DNA from: Hanleya hanleyi
Lineage: Eukaryota > Mollusca > Polyplacophora > Lepidopleurida > Hanleyidae
NCBI GenBank assembly: GCA_036873755.1
Contig: JAVTVY010025328.1
Location: 1 to 64,000, forward strand
Length of the DNA: 64,000 nucleotides
Direction of reading: 5' to 3'
The first letter of the stretch is position 1; every line of letters begins with the position of its first letter. A model generated the notes under the pieces. The model was not told the DNA's origin. It did no database searches and saw nothing but the letters and a program-made list of their open reading frames with translations. Positions 43,211 through 53,955 of this stretch are shown one piece after another. The position numbers and the translations under genes are program-made.

Positions 43211-44908
43211 ATGGAGGATTCCTTTGCCAATTTTGACAGTGACACGAACAGTTCTTTTGAGCCGGCAAATTTTGACCTGGGCTTTTTGCCCAATTCCCCC
43301 AACCAATCTGACGAAAGCGGTTCAACAAATAACTTTCCCAGTGACGATGGAATTGATGGTGCTATTCGGGACATGCCTCTTGAGCTTGATATAACGATGC
43401 AACATCAGACTGCGGCGGCAGCATCAACAACAACAACGCCATCATCAACAACAACACCACCAGTGTACAATGAAAACCATGATGAATCGGACTCCGACCC
43501 GGAACCTGAAGATTTAGCATTGCTGAATGAACGTATACAACATCATGACCCCCCTCCAAATGTGAATAACCGTGCCCCAACATTTGTAGAGCTTCAGAAA
43601 TCCCAGACAGAGTTTGTTACTGATATGAGAAATAAAAATACTGTACGGAAAACTGACAGCGTCGTACGCACTTTTGCAAAATGGCTTGGGGCACGGTTCG
43701 AAGAACGGGAGCTACAGCTCATCCCACATCTGGAGCTGGACAACTACATCGGCTCATTTCTGCTTTCAATTCGAAAATTTGATGGATCTGAATATGAGCC
43801 GGACACTCTTACAAGTTATCATCGAGGTATTGACAGGTTCCTGCGTGAGAAGAACTACCCATACAGTCTGATATTGGACCGCGAGTTCCAGACAAGTCGG
43901 GATGTCCTGGCCTCTAAAAGAAAAGAACTTAAAGCGAAAAGAAAAGGAAATAGGCCAAATAAATCAGAGCCTCTCACCCGAGACGAACAGATCATCCTAT
44001 CTGAAACGAGTCAGCTTGGCTGCCAGAGTCCAAAACAGTTACAAAACAAAATGTGGTTGAACAATACTATGCATTTTGGGGTGCGGCCAACTTCTGAAAA
44101 CCGAAAACTGAGGTGGGGGGATTTAACGCTCAAAACTGATGCGAACGGTCTCGAATTCATTGAATTCAATGAGCGAGTGACAAAAACGAGAACCGGTGCC
44201 AATCCGAGTGGCCACGAACGCCCCTTCCACCCCAAACAATTCGCCTTGCCGAATAACACTGAGGAATGCCCAGTTCACACTTACAAGGAGTTCCGAAGTC
44301 ACAGGCCCCAGAAAATGTGTGCTCCTGATAGCCCATTTTATCTTGCCATACACTACCAGAGGAAAGCATCAAGCTCTGTCTGGTATAAATGTCAGCCACT
44401 GGGGGAAAATAAATTAGGGGAAATTATGAAAACAATAACAGGAAATGCTAACATACCTGGACGGAAAACCAATCACAGTGCCAGAAAATCGACAGCGACA
44501 CGTCTTCTCCACACTGGAGTACCACCGACAACAATTATGCAACTGACGGGGCACAAAAACGTTGCCAGTCTGAACAATTATGCTGTTGCCAGTCATGAAC
44601 AACAGAAAGAGATGTCACATATTCTCGGTGTAACAGATACGGCAACTAATAAATCTCCGTGTCACGCTATCCCAAGTACCAGCAATGTCGACGATTCTCC
44701 GTGTGTCCCTGTCACTTCCGCCCCTTTGATACAAAGTTCGGACTCACTGACTGACCAAAACATTCCGACACGAATACACCAGAATCTCCTGTCACAAACT
44801 CAGATGACCGCAGCGGGTATCTTTCACGGCGCCAACTTTCAGCACTGCACCCTGAATATAACGGTCTGCCAGTCTGCAGGATCGATCCCGTCAAATAATT
44901 TGACATAA
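43211..44908 (+). CDS. Crypton tyrosine recombinase
   Basis: The frame is open from an upstream ATG at 43034. I prefer the ATG at 43211 (CAATGG context, residue 60 of the longer frame), because the intervening residues look like translated leader. The N-terminus is acidic and low-complexity with T/S/P runs. The core-binding domain starts near FVTDMRNKNTVRKT, and the catalytic domain shows FGVRPTSENRKLRWGDL (R351 of the long frame), VTKTRTG (K384), HSARKS (H481, R484), TGHKN (H507) and NNYA (Y516). This is the DUF3504/KIAA1958-type architecture of Crypton A. The end carries GANFQHCTLNI, also typical. The frame is intact and probably encodes an active enzyme. Confidence 0.88.
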   Translation: MEDSFANFDSDTNSSFEPANFDLGFLPNSPNQSDESGSTNNFPSDDGIDGAIRDMPLELDITMQHQTAAAASTTTTPSSTTTPPVYNENHDESDSDPEPEDLALLNERIQHHDPPPNVNNRAPTFVELQKSQTEFVTDMRNKNTVRKTDSVVRTFAKWLGARFEERELQLIPHLELDNYIGSFLLSIRKFDGSEYEPDTLTSYHRGIDRFLREKNYPYSLILDREFQTSRDVLASKRKELKAKRKGNRPNKSEPLTRDEQIILSETSQLGCQSPKQLQNKMWLNNTMHFGVRPTSENRKLRWGDLTLKTDANGLEFIEFNERVTKTRTGANPSGHERPFHPKQFALPNNTEECPVHTYKEFRSHRPQKMCAPDSPFYLAIHYQRKASSSVWYKCQPLGENKLGEIMKTITGNANIPGRKTNHSARKSTATRLLHTGVPPTTIMQLTGHKNVASLNNYAVASHEQQKEMSHILGVTDTATNKSPCHAIPSTSNVDDSPCVPVTSAPLIQSSDSLTDQNIPTRIHQNLLSQTQMTAAGIFHGANFQHCTLNITVCQSAGSIPSNNLT

Positions 44909-45405
44909 ATAATAACTAAAACGAATTATACTTTTCACTTTTGGTCGAAGACATCAATATATAAACTCTAAATGTTACAGAACGTTTCTGTCAGTTTCCA
45001 CATGTTTGTCGCTTCCGGTAAAGTTTGAAAGTTACAGCGCGTATGAATTTACTTTTTGACCTAGTTATGAGGCTAGCTAAGAGAATCCTTGTTCTCATGT
45101 GAATATTGCGGTACATTCAATAATATATATAAATTCTGGTACTGTATGTAATGTTGAATTGAAGGTTATTTATAGTTATTATAGGTAATTTATTTCAACC
45201 AAAAATGAATTCTGTCTTCTTTCTGATTTTGATCATTGTTTCTGCTACACTGACTGTCAACTCGTTTCTGCATATAAAACTGGGGTAAGAATCGAGGCCT
45301 GTGCACTACCCTAGATTTGAATGCTGCATCATCCAACATAGTCCTGCGGAAATACCGCTAAATATGACCGACAAAGTTAATATAAAAACAGGTATATGAT
45401 AAAAA

Positions 45406-45568
45406 GGTTATCATGGTACTGTGTGTTCCGGGACGTCGTATCAGCGCTCGTGCTCTGAGGTCCGATCGCCGTATCGACCTCGCCCTGCGGGCTCGGTCGA
45501 TACGGCGATCGGACCTCAGAGCACTCGAGCTGATACGACGTCCCGGAACACATAGTACCATGATAACC
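45406..45568. repeat. 163-bp near-perfect hairpin at the Crypton right end
   Basis: Arms 45406-45479 and 45495-45568 (74 bp each, about four mismatches) surround a 15-base loop that itself pairs (GCCC/GGGC). The arms open GGTTATCATGGTACT and are GC-rich with many CpG, unlike the AT-rich surroundings. Ends nine bases inside the insertion boundary. The opposed ORFs here are palindrome artefacts. Confidence 0.95.
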
Positions 45569-45765
45569 TCTATTTATTTCCCTAGGAACATGACTGCTAC
45601 AAATTTGACAACTGAAACTTCCACGGTAATAATATAGTCTCCATAAACAAAAGTTCAACAAGACAGTTTCTGAATACGCCGTCAGTTGCAAACGATATAG
45701 ATGAACAATTATTTACAGGAGTAGATCACGTTGCCCATGGAACCATAACATATGAATTTCTATAA

Positions 45766-46355
45766 GCCCTGCCTGGTCTGGGGGGGTCATTATGGCCCCC
45801 TACCAAACTTTCTGCGCTATCTCCGGAACAACAAAAAATGCAGAGTTGAATCCCCGTGACTTTATAGTTTATCATATTGGGGTCAATGAGAGCCTATTTG
45901 TATAACCCCCGAGCAGGGGGTCATGGGTAAATTCAACATGGCGGCCACGTGGGATACCAGAAAAGTGATATTTTCGGCATATTTCTTCAAAATTTCTGCT
46001 TTTCCGCGATGAAAAGTGAGCAAAAACTATTTCATTTCACGTCACATTAATATTTACTAAGTCATCATGCAGTGTTTGCGGAGAAATTGCATAAATAAAA
46101 AAATGGAAAAATCTGATCGAAAAATCAACCAAAAAAATGCCATTTTTTTTTAAATGACGTCACTGTGACGTTATCCACGCGGCCATCTTGAATTTTTTCT
46201 TTACATTTTCTGGTAGAACTTGACCCAAAGGTATAGTGTGGTAAGTTTTAGCCCCCCCCCACTCAAGGGGTAAGGAAAATAATTTGGAGGGGCCATTTCG
46301 CCCCCCTCCCCCCAGGCCTGGACAGTCTCAAAAAGCCCAGCTCAGATAGGTTTTA
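45766..46355 (+). mobile_element. TTAA-type MITE, copy A
   Basis: Matches 23454-24029 throughout, with decayed ends (CCCTGCCTGGTCTGG; CCCAGCTCAGATAGG). Contains TGACGTCACTGTGACGTTA. Confidence 0.8.
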
Positions 46356-46404
46356 ATCTTTTGAAACAAATTGAATGTCATATTATTAATGTCCTGACGC
46401 CTTA

Positions 46405-46608
46405 AGGCCCATTCTCACGATGCGATTTGTAGTAACAACTCGGCGGGGAATCCCCTGATTTGTAGCATGCAACTAATCGCATGAAATAGGACCTGTTCTA
46501 TTTCATACGACTTGTAGCATGCGACTAAAATCGCAAGAGTGTTCTCACGATGCAACTTTGTTGTATGCTACAAGTTGTTACTACAAATCGCACTGTGAGA
46601 ATGAGCCT
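46405..46608. mobile_element. 204-bp Harbinger-like MITE
   Basis: Inverted ends AGGCCCATTCTCACGATGCG and the complement of TGAGAATGAGCCT, extending about 38 bp (GATTTGTAGTAACAACT). TTA flanks on both sides (46402-46404, 46609-46611). Internal GTAGCATGC(A/G)ACTAA repeats add a second stem. Absent from copy B, which lacks the whole segment. Confidence 0.8.
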
Positions 46609-46611
46609 TTA

Positions 46612-47454
46612 AAATAGGACTGAATTAAACAAAAGATTGATATATAGCAAAACAGAAGCATTTATTCGTTTTGACCAGAATCTGGACCTATCACATTATT
46701 CGATTTGACGGCACAGAATGTTAGGTGGGCAATGGATGATGCGTGCGATACTCCGATACTTGTTACTTAATCAGCCAAAATTCTACTTTGCAGATGCCCG
46801 AAACATGAACTCCAGGAATATTTCTAATCTCCAGCCAAACTCTCCACCCGCCTCCTCCCATACATAGGGCTGAAAAGGCTGAATGTATCCGTTATACAGC
46901 TGCTATTTGAAAAAAAAGGCATGGTGAGCCACCAGTATTATTTCATATTTCACCGGGAGTGTATAAATTCCACAATACATGGAATGCAAAGAAACTTTGA
47001 CTTTGGAAAGTTGAGAAAAATGAGCTTTAAATCTGAAAATATTGCTATTTTTCGTATAAAATCCAGTGTTATTGCCATTCTCTGGACATTCTGTGTAAAT
47101 AACCATGGTAACCCCATTTTTTCTATAAAATGTTTAATCATTGTTTGAGGAACCATTATCGAGTTATTAAGCAAATTCTCACCTCGAAAGTTCGAACGTG
47201 ATTATACCGCCTTAATATGAAATACATAAGAATTTAATTCGAATTGACAATAGCATATTCAGTAATGTTCAGTATCTAGACGGCATCAGCCACTGCTCGC
47301 TACACTCGCTTGGGTCATACATCCCGTGGACGCGTATTGTAGCCATTTGTTTCAACGCGAGCACACGCCTTGAACATCATTACTGTTTAGTCTGCATTGT
47401 GATGACCCAATGTTGGAGCGTTGGCCTCGTAAGCTACAGTTACAGTACCTTAGC
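46612..47454. other. no gene seen
   Basis: AT-rich. 46921-47174 is open on both strands, but the frames are short and without motif. The right part (from 46991) is shared with copy B. Confidence 0.35.
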
Positions 47455-47533
47455 TCAAGTGGTAAGAAAGGGAGAGGCCGAAATGGCAATCAGGCCTGGA
47501 GGTCCCAAAAGGCCCAGACCAGACAGGGTTAAG
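47455..47533 (+). mobile_element. right-end fragment of TTAA-type MITE
   Basis: AGCTCAAGTGGTAAGAAAGG to CCAGACCAGACAGGGTTAA, the last 75 bp of the MITE. Duplicated at 54957-55036. Confidence 0.6.
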
Positions 47534-47813
47534 GAGACGTCGAATCGTTAATGAGAAAATCGCTGAAAATATCTCAGGTGAGTAAATGTGCCTCACATAA
47601 ATGTCAATTACGTATACGTGTTGAAAGCCTGGGACAGTGTAGGACACGGGAAAACGCTGTAGCTGGCTATCATAGAAGACTGGATTAGCGTAACACGAAA
47701 CTGAAGGTACTACGAGAAGCTTTTTTCTCGGGAACTTAAGATAGTATCACTCGAAATAACCTTGTAAATGTTAAACCAGTGTACGATGAAAGCTTGGTGT
47801 TCAAATGTCTGTC

Positions 47814-48050
47814 AGGGGCCCTCGGTGGCCGAGTGGCCTAAGGCGCTTCGCTGGTGACCGCTAGCCTCACACCGCTGAACCGGCACGGGTTCGAGCCCAG
47901 CTGGTCCATGTGTGAAAGTTTGTCAGTTACTTGCCGAAGGGCGGTGGTTCTCTCCGTGTACTCCGGCTTCCTCCACCAACCAAACTGACTGTCACCATAT
48001 GAGTGAAACAAACTTGAGTGTGACATTAAGCCAAAATCCCTCCCTTCCTC
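47814..48050 (+). mobile_element. tRNA-derived SINE
   Basis: The 5' head resembles a class II (Leu/Ser type) tRNA: box A TGGCCGAGTGG (47826-47836) and box B GGTTCGAGCCC (47888-47898). The body has CTCCGGCTTCCTCCACCAAC, CACCATATGAGTGAAAC and GTGTGACATTAAGCC, a conserved invertebrate SINE body. Flanked by a 15-bp target duplication GTTCAAATG(T/A)CTGTC (47799-47813, 48051-48065). No poly-A tail. Confidence 0.88.
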
Positions 48051-48565
48051 GTTCAAATGACTGTCGAAATATATTAACTTCAATAGAACAAACATTCAGA
48101 ATCAGAAGGCTTTTATTTTTAGCGCTCTTTTCGTTGAGAAGTTGGGAAGATACTTTATGAAAAGTAGTTTGTGTTACCGGGGATTGACCGGGTGTACACA
48201 GTATCCGTATTAATCTTCATGTACGCTGGCTTCGTGATATAACCCGATTCAGAAAGTAATTATATCCTCGAACAGTGTCCTGCTAGGGTCCTTAATATCT
48301 GTTGCCTTCGATGTTAAGTGGTAATATAATAATATTTTAGGATCTGAACAGTGGACTCTGACATATGAAAGCTAATTGCATTGTATCAAGTCCACTGCAA
48401 GGTGCTCCGTCAAGAACATTCATTTCCGCTTAGGGAACGAGGCATTGGTCGTTTACTTTACTGTTCCCCATGCGGCTTGTCATGTTCTTCCAGTTTCTAC
48501 TTGGTGAACGAGATTCTTGAGCAAGATGATTGAATGGCCGGAAGACATTTTTTATTTGCACTTCG

Positions 48566-49003
48566 TCACAGGAGAGACTTCTTCTCGTAACAATATGATT
48601 CTTGTCCATTCACTGGCGCATTGGTGACTCTTACATACTTAAACCTGGGAAATGAGCGGGGATAACAACGCGAATGTGTCTGATTTACGGGTGATGGCCA
48701 GAATTGAAACATACTATATTTATATGTGATTTGTGTTAGGGGAAGTTTGTTTAGTTTTATTATTGGTTCCTTGTTCGTTTCTATATTTTTGGTAAGAATT
48801 TTTAGGTTCCCATTAGACTGATTAGGCTGTCTGACATGAGAATGGTGGCGATTGTATTGTATAAAGTTCACATTCAAAGCAGCCCTTTGAGAGCATTCAT
48901 CCCAGCTCACGGAACGAGCCAATAGCCATTTAGTATACCATGTCCCATAAGTCATACAATGTCCTTCCACTTTCTCTCTGGCAATATACGAATTAATCCA
49001 CAC
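48566..49003 (-). CDS. unidentified 145-codon ORF, kept in both duplicate copies
   Basis: Open in copy A and, with a longer N-terminus, in copy B (56062-56544). Contains GMTYGTWYTK/HCMTYGTWYTK and NFIQYNRHHSHVRQPNQSNG. About 490 bp away (48390-48560) lies a diverged relative of the same sequence with stops. No domain recognised. Conservation between the copies reflects their recent origin and is not proof of function. Confidence 0.2.
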   Translation of the reverse strand: MWINSYIAREKVEGHCMTYGTWYTKWLLARSVSWDECSQRAALNVNFIQYNRHHSHVRQPNQSNGNLKILTKNIETNKEPIIKLNKLPLTQITYKYSMFQFWPSPVNQTHSRCYPRSFPRFKYVRVTNAPVNGQESYCYEKKSLL

Positions 49004-49262
49004 TCGATCGAGATTCCTGAGGTCCAGAAGACATTGCTTTTCTTTATCTAAACGAGATTTACCGTATTTTCACATTAAACTTTTAGTTAACCATATCCCT
49101 CTCCTCCTGGGGAATTCTGCAGAAAATGTTTTCGCTGAAAGCCCAAATTACCACTCTTTAAATTACACTTGCTTGCACTTTGAGCACTGGAACGTTTGTC
49201 TTTTTTTAGAATTTTAAAATCGGGTACCCATCAATATTGAATGTTTAAGATTGAAACCCCGA

Positions 49263-49527
49263 TCAGCACATCACGTCTAGATGGTTGCGAAATTGATCGG
49301 TAATCTCGAAAGGGGTCCCGGTTTCTACATGCCCATATTTTGTTGCCTTTAATTTGTCCGTTTCATAGCTTTTCGGGCAATTAGAGCGTTGTGTTAGTAC
49401 CATATTCTGGGGGGCGCTCGTGCTATACGCATATCGTGGCCCAAAATAGAATCCCATCAACAGATTTTTCTTGGAAAATAAATGTTTAATCGACATATCC
49501 ATATTCTGATGTTTCCTGAATACAATA
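49263..49527 (-). CDS. candidate terminal exon, unidentified
   Basis: Follows a strong pyrimidine tract and acceptor in reverse (TTTCTTTCTATTGTATTCAG) and runs open to TGA at 49263-49265. Protein-like: KHLFSKKNLLMGFYFGPRYA, then TQRSNCPKSYETDKLKATKY and FEITDQFRNHLDVMC. Copy B has lost one T near 56983 and is frameshifted. Confidence 0.3.
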
Positions 49528-49835
49528 GAAAGAAAAAGTTTCATTTATCTATATAAATAATGAATATATAATTGAATGTTCTCATACCGATAATTGGTTG
49601 TGTATGCGACGCAGAATAAATTACACATCAACTGGATTCGATCTGAATAATTCTGATACTGAAACATGCGTTAGTTATTGTTCTATAAACTTAATTTGAA
49701 CCAAATATAGATCGTTTCAACCGAAAAAGTAAAGTTGTGTTAACTGTTTGACCGTTGTATTATTATTAATTGCAGATTTCGTTTGTCTGAGAATTACTTT
49801 TGTGTGATATAGTTCAAATAAGGAGAATATATTAA

Positions 49836-50407
49836 CCCTATCTGGCCATGGGGAGAGAGAACTTTCCGCTCCCGGTTGGTTTTTTGCTCCTATCTCCGGA
49901 ACGACAAAAATTGAGAGTTGAAACTCCGTGACATTTTAGATTATCATATTGGGGTCATTTTGAGCTTAGTTGCATGACCATGAGCAGAGGATCATGGGTA
50001 AATTCAAAATGGCGGCCTTGTGGGGTACCGGAAATGGGACGTTTTCGTCATATTTCTCCAATTTTTTTGCTTTTCTGGATGAAAAAATGAGTAAAACCTA
50101 TTTCATTCCATATCAGATTATTATTTACTAATTTATCATGCAGTTTTTGTGAAGAAAAAACAAAAATTCGAAAATTCTGACAAAAAAATCGTCCAAAAAT
50201 TCTCTTTTGGAAAAAGACGTCACAGAGACGTTATCATGGCGGCCATCTTGGATTGTTTTACATTTTTTTGTAGAGCTGGATCCAAAGATATAGTTTGGTA
50301 AGTTTCACCCCTCTAGCCTTAGCGATAGCGAAAATATATAGGGGGAGGGGCACTCTCCCCCCCTCCCAGGCTACGGTACACCGCAAATCGCCCAGGTCAG
50401 ATAGGTT
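49836..50407 (+). mobile_element. TTAA-type MITE, second subfamily, copy A
   Basis: TTAA at 49832-49835 then CCCTATCTGGCCATGG. Body as in 23454-24029 but with AGACGTCACAGAGACGTT in place of the double TGACGTCA, and a decayed right end (CCCAGGTCAGATAGG). Confidence 0.75.
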
Positions 50408-51476
50408 CAATTTACACTTGCACAGAAGAGGTTATCATTCACACTACAGTCGGTCTGTGAAAGCCGTCGGCTTGAGACAGCAGCCAGGAAAGTGGTATGT
50501 TTCTTCGAAAGAAAAAAAAAACTGAAACAGCACTGATAATATATTAAATAAAGTTTTTATTATATATTGCTGATTTTGTGCGTCCAGCAAATTAACCAAA
50601 TAATGAGAGCAATTACCGCCTAACTCAGAGTACAATAACGCTTTAGACCAACTGTCACATACATTTTACTAACAACGATACCACATGTTGTCCATGCGAA
50701 AGGCTAATAGGGAATGCTCACACACTTCGATCGAGCGTTTATGTTAATATTATCCAGTTTCCAATGAATTATCAGCCACTTCTGTAGTCTTCAAAGCCAT
50801 TGTATATCTGTATGTCGGGGAAATATCGTATTCTATTTATTCTAGTATTGCAATTCAATGTACAGTTCTTGGACGTATCTCAAAGTGATTCAAATGTCCA
50901 AAACAACAGATTCGAAATAAGTTACACTGATTCACTCATATTCGTGTTGTATTGCATATATACTCACCGGGATTAATATCGCGAGAGCAAAAAAGTGCGA
51001 CTATTTTAAGGCATCTCGGTTCCATTCTCAAAGCAATGCAAGTCGAGTTATTTCGATGGGGATCGAGATGACCTTGTGTATCGAGAGAAAACCGAGAGAA
51101 AACCTGGACAACAATCGATACAGATAAACCGGGACCCCTGGAGACGAGATATTTATCGGTTTTACTCGTTTATCGAGAAACCGTCACGATCAATTGGACG
51201 TGACCCCTGGGGATCGCCCTCTCGATCCGTTGTAAGGCTGGAGTGATTTAGGCGCTCGGCGATCCATCATTACTAAAGAGCCATCCAGATAATTCCTTTG
51301 GTACTCTATACATACATCTTCATCATAGAAGGAGAGCTTAATTGAAACATGGCAATAGTTGCGTCCCGTATTTAAGCTGAGTATCGTATGCGGACAAATA
51401 TATATTACCGGTACGTTTATAATTCAAACATTCCCTGTGGGAAAATGTTTAAATTCTGTCAATAGGGTCATTAATG
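50408..51476. other. no gene seen; TCGAGA-rich stretch
   Basis: 51035-51240 has many TCGAGA and ATCGATAC motifs and two ACCCCTGGRGA blocks (51151, 51203). Copy B differs locally here (GATGGAGATGGAGATGAG). No coding frame supported. Confidence 0.35.
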
Positions 51477-51709
51477 GGGGTAGAGAGATTTGGCTTAATA
51501 TCACACTCCATGTTGTTTCACTCATATGAGTGACAGTCAGTTTGGTTGGTGGAGGAAGCCGGAGTACACGGAGAGAGTCAACGCCTGTCGGCAAGTAACT
51601 GAAAAACTTCCACAAATGAACAGCTGGGCTCAAACCCGTGTAATTTCAGCGGAGTGAAGCTAGCGGTGACCAGAGAAGCGCCTTAGACCACTCGGCCACC
51701 GAGGGCCCC
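51477..51709 (-). mobile_element. tRNA-derived SINE, reversed
   Basis: Same family as 47814-48050 in opposite orientation, with box B altered. Flanked by GGGTCAT(T/A)AATG (51465-51476, 51710-51721). Confidence 0.85.
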
Positions 51710-51721
51710 GGGTCATAAATG

Positions 51722-52045
51722 ACTTGATTTTGTACGCTCAACTGTCAAAATATTCAATCACTTCCCCCATGAGATTTTAGGGGAATTTACTAACGCAATA
51801 ATGATATACTCTCGAATCCAGAATGATAAAGAATCATTGAACATGTGACCTGGAATGACACCGTATTTGATTAACATTTATATTTGCACCTGTGATTTGA
51901 GGTGACTGGGCATATCGCTATCTGCGTAACCGGATTACAGCAACATATGAAAATAGTATTTTTTGTTAAAGCACGAAATCTACATCACTGAACTAGGAGA
52001 AACCGCCCTTACCATAGCTCACATAAATTCTATGTGCTTGCATCA
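51722..52045. other. no gene seen
   Basis: AT-rich. Its last part may already belong to the Penelope-like element that becomes recognisable at 52046. Confidence 0.3.
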
Positions 52046-52790
52046 AAAGTTGATTATGTATTTACTACCATTCGAGATAATGATGCCCCGACCACCCTCC
52101 TTGACCACCTTAATGACCAACATCATACAGTGAAGTTCACTATGGAAACAGAAATCGACAGAAATTCTCATTCCTTGACGTCCTAGTCAAGTGTTTACAG
52201 AGAGCCCAACTAATACCGACCAATACATCCATTACCTGTCAGTTCAACTTAAGGCTGACATCATACATGTATCTACTTTAACAAGACGAGGCACAAATAT
52301 GTGTTCAACAGAAAACCTGCTTCCCCAAAGAAATCAACCATGTAAGACTTCAACCATGTCTTCCACCATGTCTTCACTGATCAAAACATGGACATTCCAA
52401 CGTCAGCAGCGAAATCCAACTCCTCGAGACCACAGCCCAGTGCCCATCACCTTACCATACATAAGCCAAACCAGCCACCGCACCAGATGAATTCTTAAGG
52501 AATCAACCAGCATCGATGCGGTGTTGACCAGCAGCAGATCCCTTGAAACCACTTAAAAGCCACAGGAAGACTACCCCCGAAATATCTACCAAATTCAGCG
52601 CTCTTGCCAGGAACTCTACATAGGAGAGACAACACGACCCCCCAATGTTCGTGTCAAGTAACGTAAGACCTCCAGTGAAAAGCTACATGTAGATAGAAAA
52701 TTCGCCCAAATCAAACGACACAGACCGACAATAAATCGGGACCGTGGATTTTGTTTTACTTTCGTGTGCCTCATCAGCTTAACCACCATT
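52046..52790 (+). pseudogene. Penelope-like element: RT C-terminus and GIY-YIG nuclease
   Basis: KVDYVFTTIRDND carries the altered RT YVDD box (YVDY), followed by LLDHLNDQHHTVKFTMETE, a shifted FLDVLV, VFTESPTNTDQYIHYLS and, near 52600, YQIQRSCQELYIGETTRPP, the GIY-YIG endonuclease core. INRDRGF marks the usual C-terminal end. Order and motifs identify a Penelope/Poseidon-type element, with several frameshifts and stops. Confidence 0.75.
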
Positions 52791-52974
52791 TCCATACATT
52801 TATAGACATTTGTCTTATTATGATGTTTCTTTAGAGTCAGTTGTAATATTGCTGCATTATTATTAACATTATCCTACTGACTTTACATTGCGATTATTTA
52901 TTGTAATTTAGCTCATATTTTATCTTAGATCATCATACACTCTTGTTATATTATTATTATTATCTCCAATTACA

Positions 52975-53193
52975 AATGTCTGATCCGTCATTTATAATTC
53001 AGCCGTCGTCCATTAGAGAATATCCGCGTCCATAATCCAAAGACCTATTCCATATTCCATATAACTGTATTAGCACCAAATTCAAAAAGACAATCATAGT
53101 ACATGTATACATAAACATAGGCTTGTTTCCTGCAAGAGAGAAGCGGTCAACAGTTTTCAATGATGCCGGCAAGACATCATGATGTTCCAAAAA
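52975..53193 (-). mobile_element. 3' tail of dispersed RT element (copy A end)
   Basis: GTCTGATCCGTCATTTATAA to TTTTCAATGATGCCGGCAAG and ACATCATGATGTTCC, then cut at the duplication junction. Confidence 0.75.
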
Positions 53194-53420
53194 TACTATT
53201 AACGAACTTAGACGGTCAATAAGGTCCTGATGAGGGATTGTAGTATAGAGAGTCGAGAAATCCCATCTGGATACATGTCTGTACGTTATGTGACCTTTAG
53301 CATCAAGTTCTTCCGTAAGACATTTTGAGTTTTTTAATATCCACATACATTTTGAGAAATAGTGGCGCAATATATCAAACATCCTTCTCGTAGTAAAAAG
53401 TAAAGCTTTGATCATAATTT
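53194..53420 (-). pseudogene. RT fragment at the start of copy B
   Basis: Duplicate of 42094-42307 minus 13 bp. It is fused to the tail of copy A, so the minus-strand ORF 52999-53415 is a junction chimera and not a native protein. Confidence 0.8.
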
Positions 53421-53955
53421 GAATAACTCAGGAAAACTCTAGATCAGTCGGCGTTCATCTTAACTAGGACAGATTATGCGGATATTATCTTTGACTCTCA
53501 GTTTGTATACCGATATTTTTATTCTATATGCATTAAGACAGAGGATCTTACATCTGCGGTCATTTAATATGAAAGTTATGAAACGAGTTGAGTACTATTT
53601 GTGATCTTAGAATGCAACATAAATCTCGTAACATATAGTCAACTCATCGTATAACTTTCATATTAAACGTCCGAGAGTAATATTATTCTAGATTGTGTTA
53701 ATCGCATAACATAAAACAGAAATAACATACACACATGGATTCATTTTCCAGACATTTTTATTATTATTTCCCTAGGAACATGACTGCTACAAATTTGACA
53801 ACTGAAACTTCCACGGTAATAATATAGTCTCCATAAACAAAAGTTCAACAAGACAGTTTCTGAATACGCCGTCAGTTGCAAACGATATAGATGAACAGTT
53901 ATTTACAGGAGTAGATCACGTTGCCCATGGAACCATAACATATGAATTTCTATTA

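Larger units (their letters stand above)
42681..45577 (+). mobile_element. Crypton-A-like transposon
   Basis: 2,897 bp present in copy A and precisely absent from copy B, where 42680 and 45578 are adjacent (53767/53768). TTAT is present at both edges (42677-42680, 45574-45577) and once in the empty site, as expected for recombinase-mediated insertion of a circle at a short shared core. It carries one recombinase gene and a long hairpin at the right end. No terminal inverted repeats of transposase type. Confidence 0.85.
42094..53193. repeat. direct tandem duplication, copy A (11.1 kb)
   Basis: Colinear with copy B (53194-60784), with scattered substitutions and small indels. It differs by the Crypton insertion (42681-45577), by 46299-46990 (absent from B), and by a missing 91-113 bp near 52,700. 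The right boundary is defined by the abrupt change after TTCCAAAAA (53193) to RT sequence identical to 42094 onward. Confidence 0.92.

Noticed and set aside
45358..45637. Two overlapping 67- and 74-codon ORFs on opposite strands
   Set aside because: Both are translations of the hairpin arms and mirror each other.
47400..47440. Possible second tRNA-like box A (TTGGAGCGTTGGCC)
   Set aside because: No box B at the right distance and no repeat structure around it.
47814..47905. tRNA-Leu/Ser gene
   Set aside because: The tRNA-like head runs into a SINE body and is flanked by a target duplication, and the anticodon arm is not well formed.
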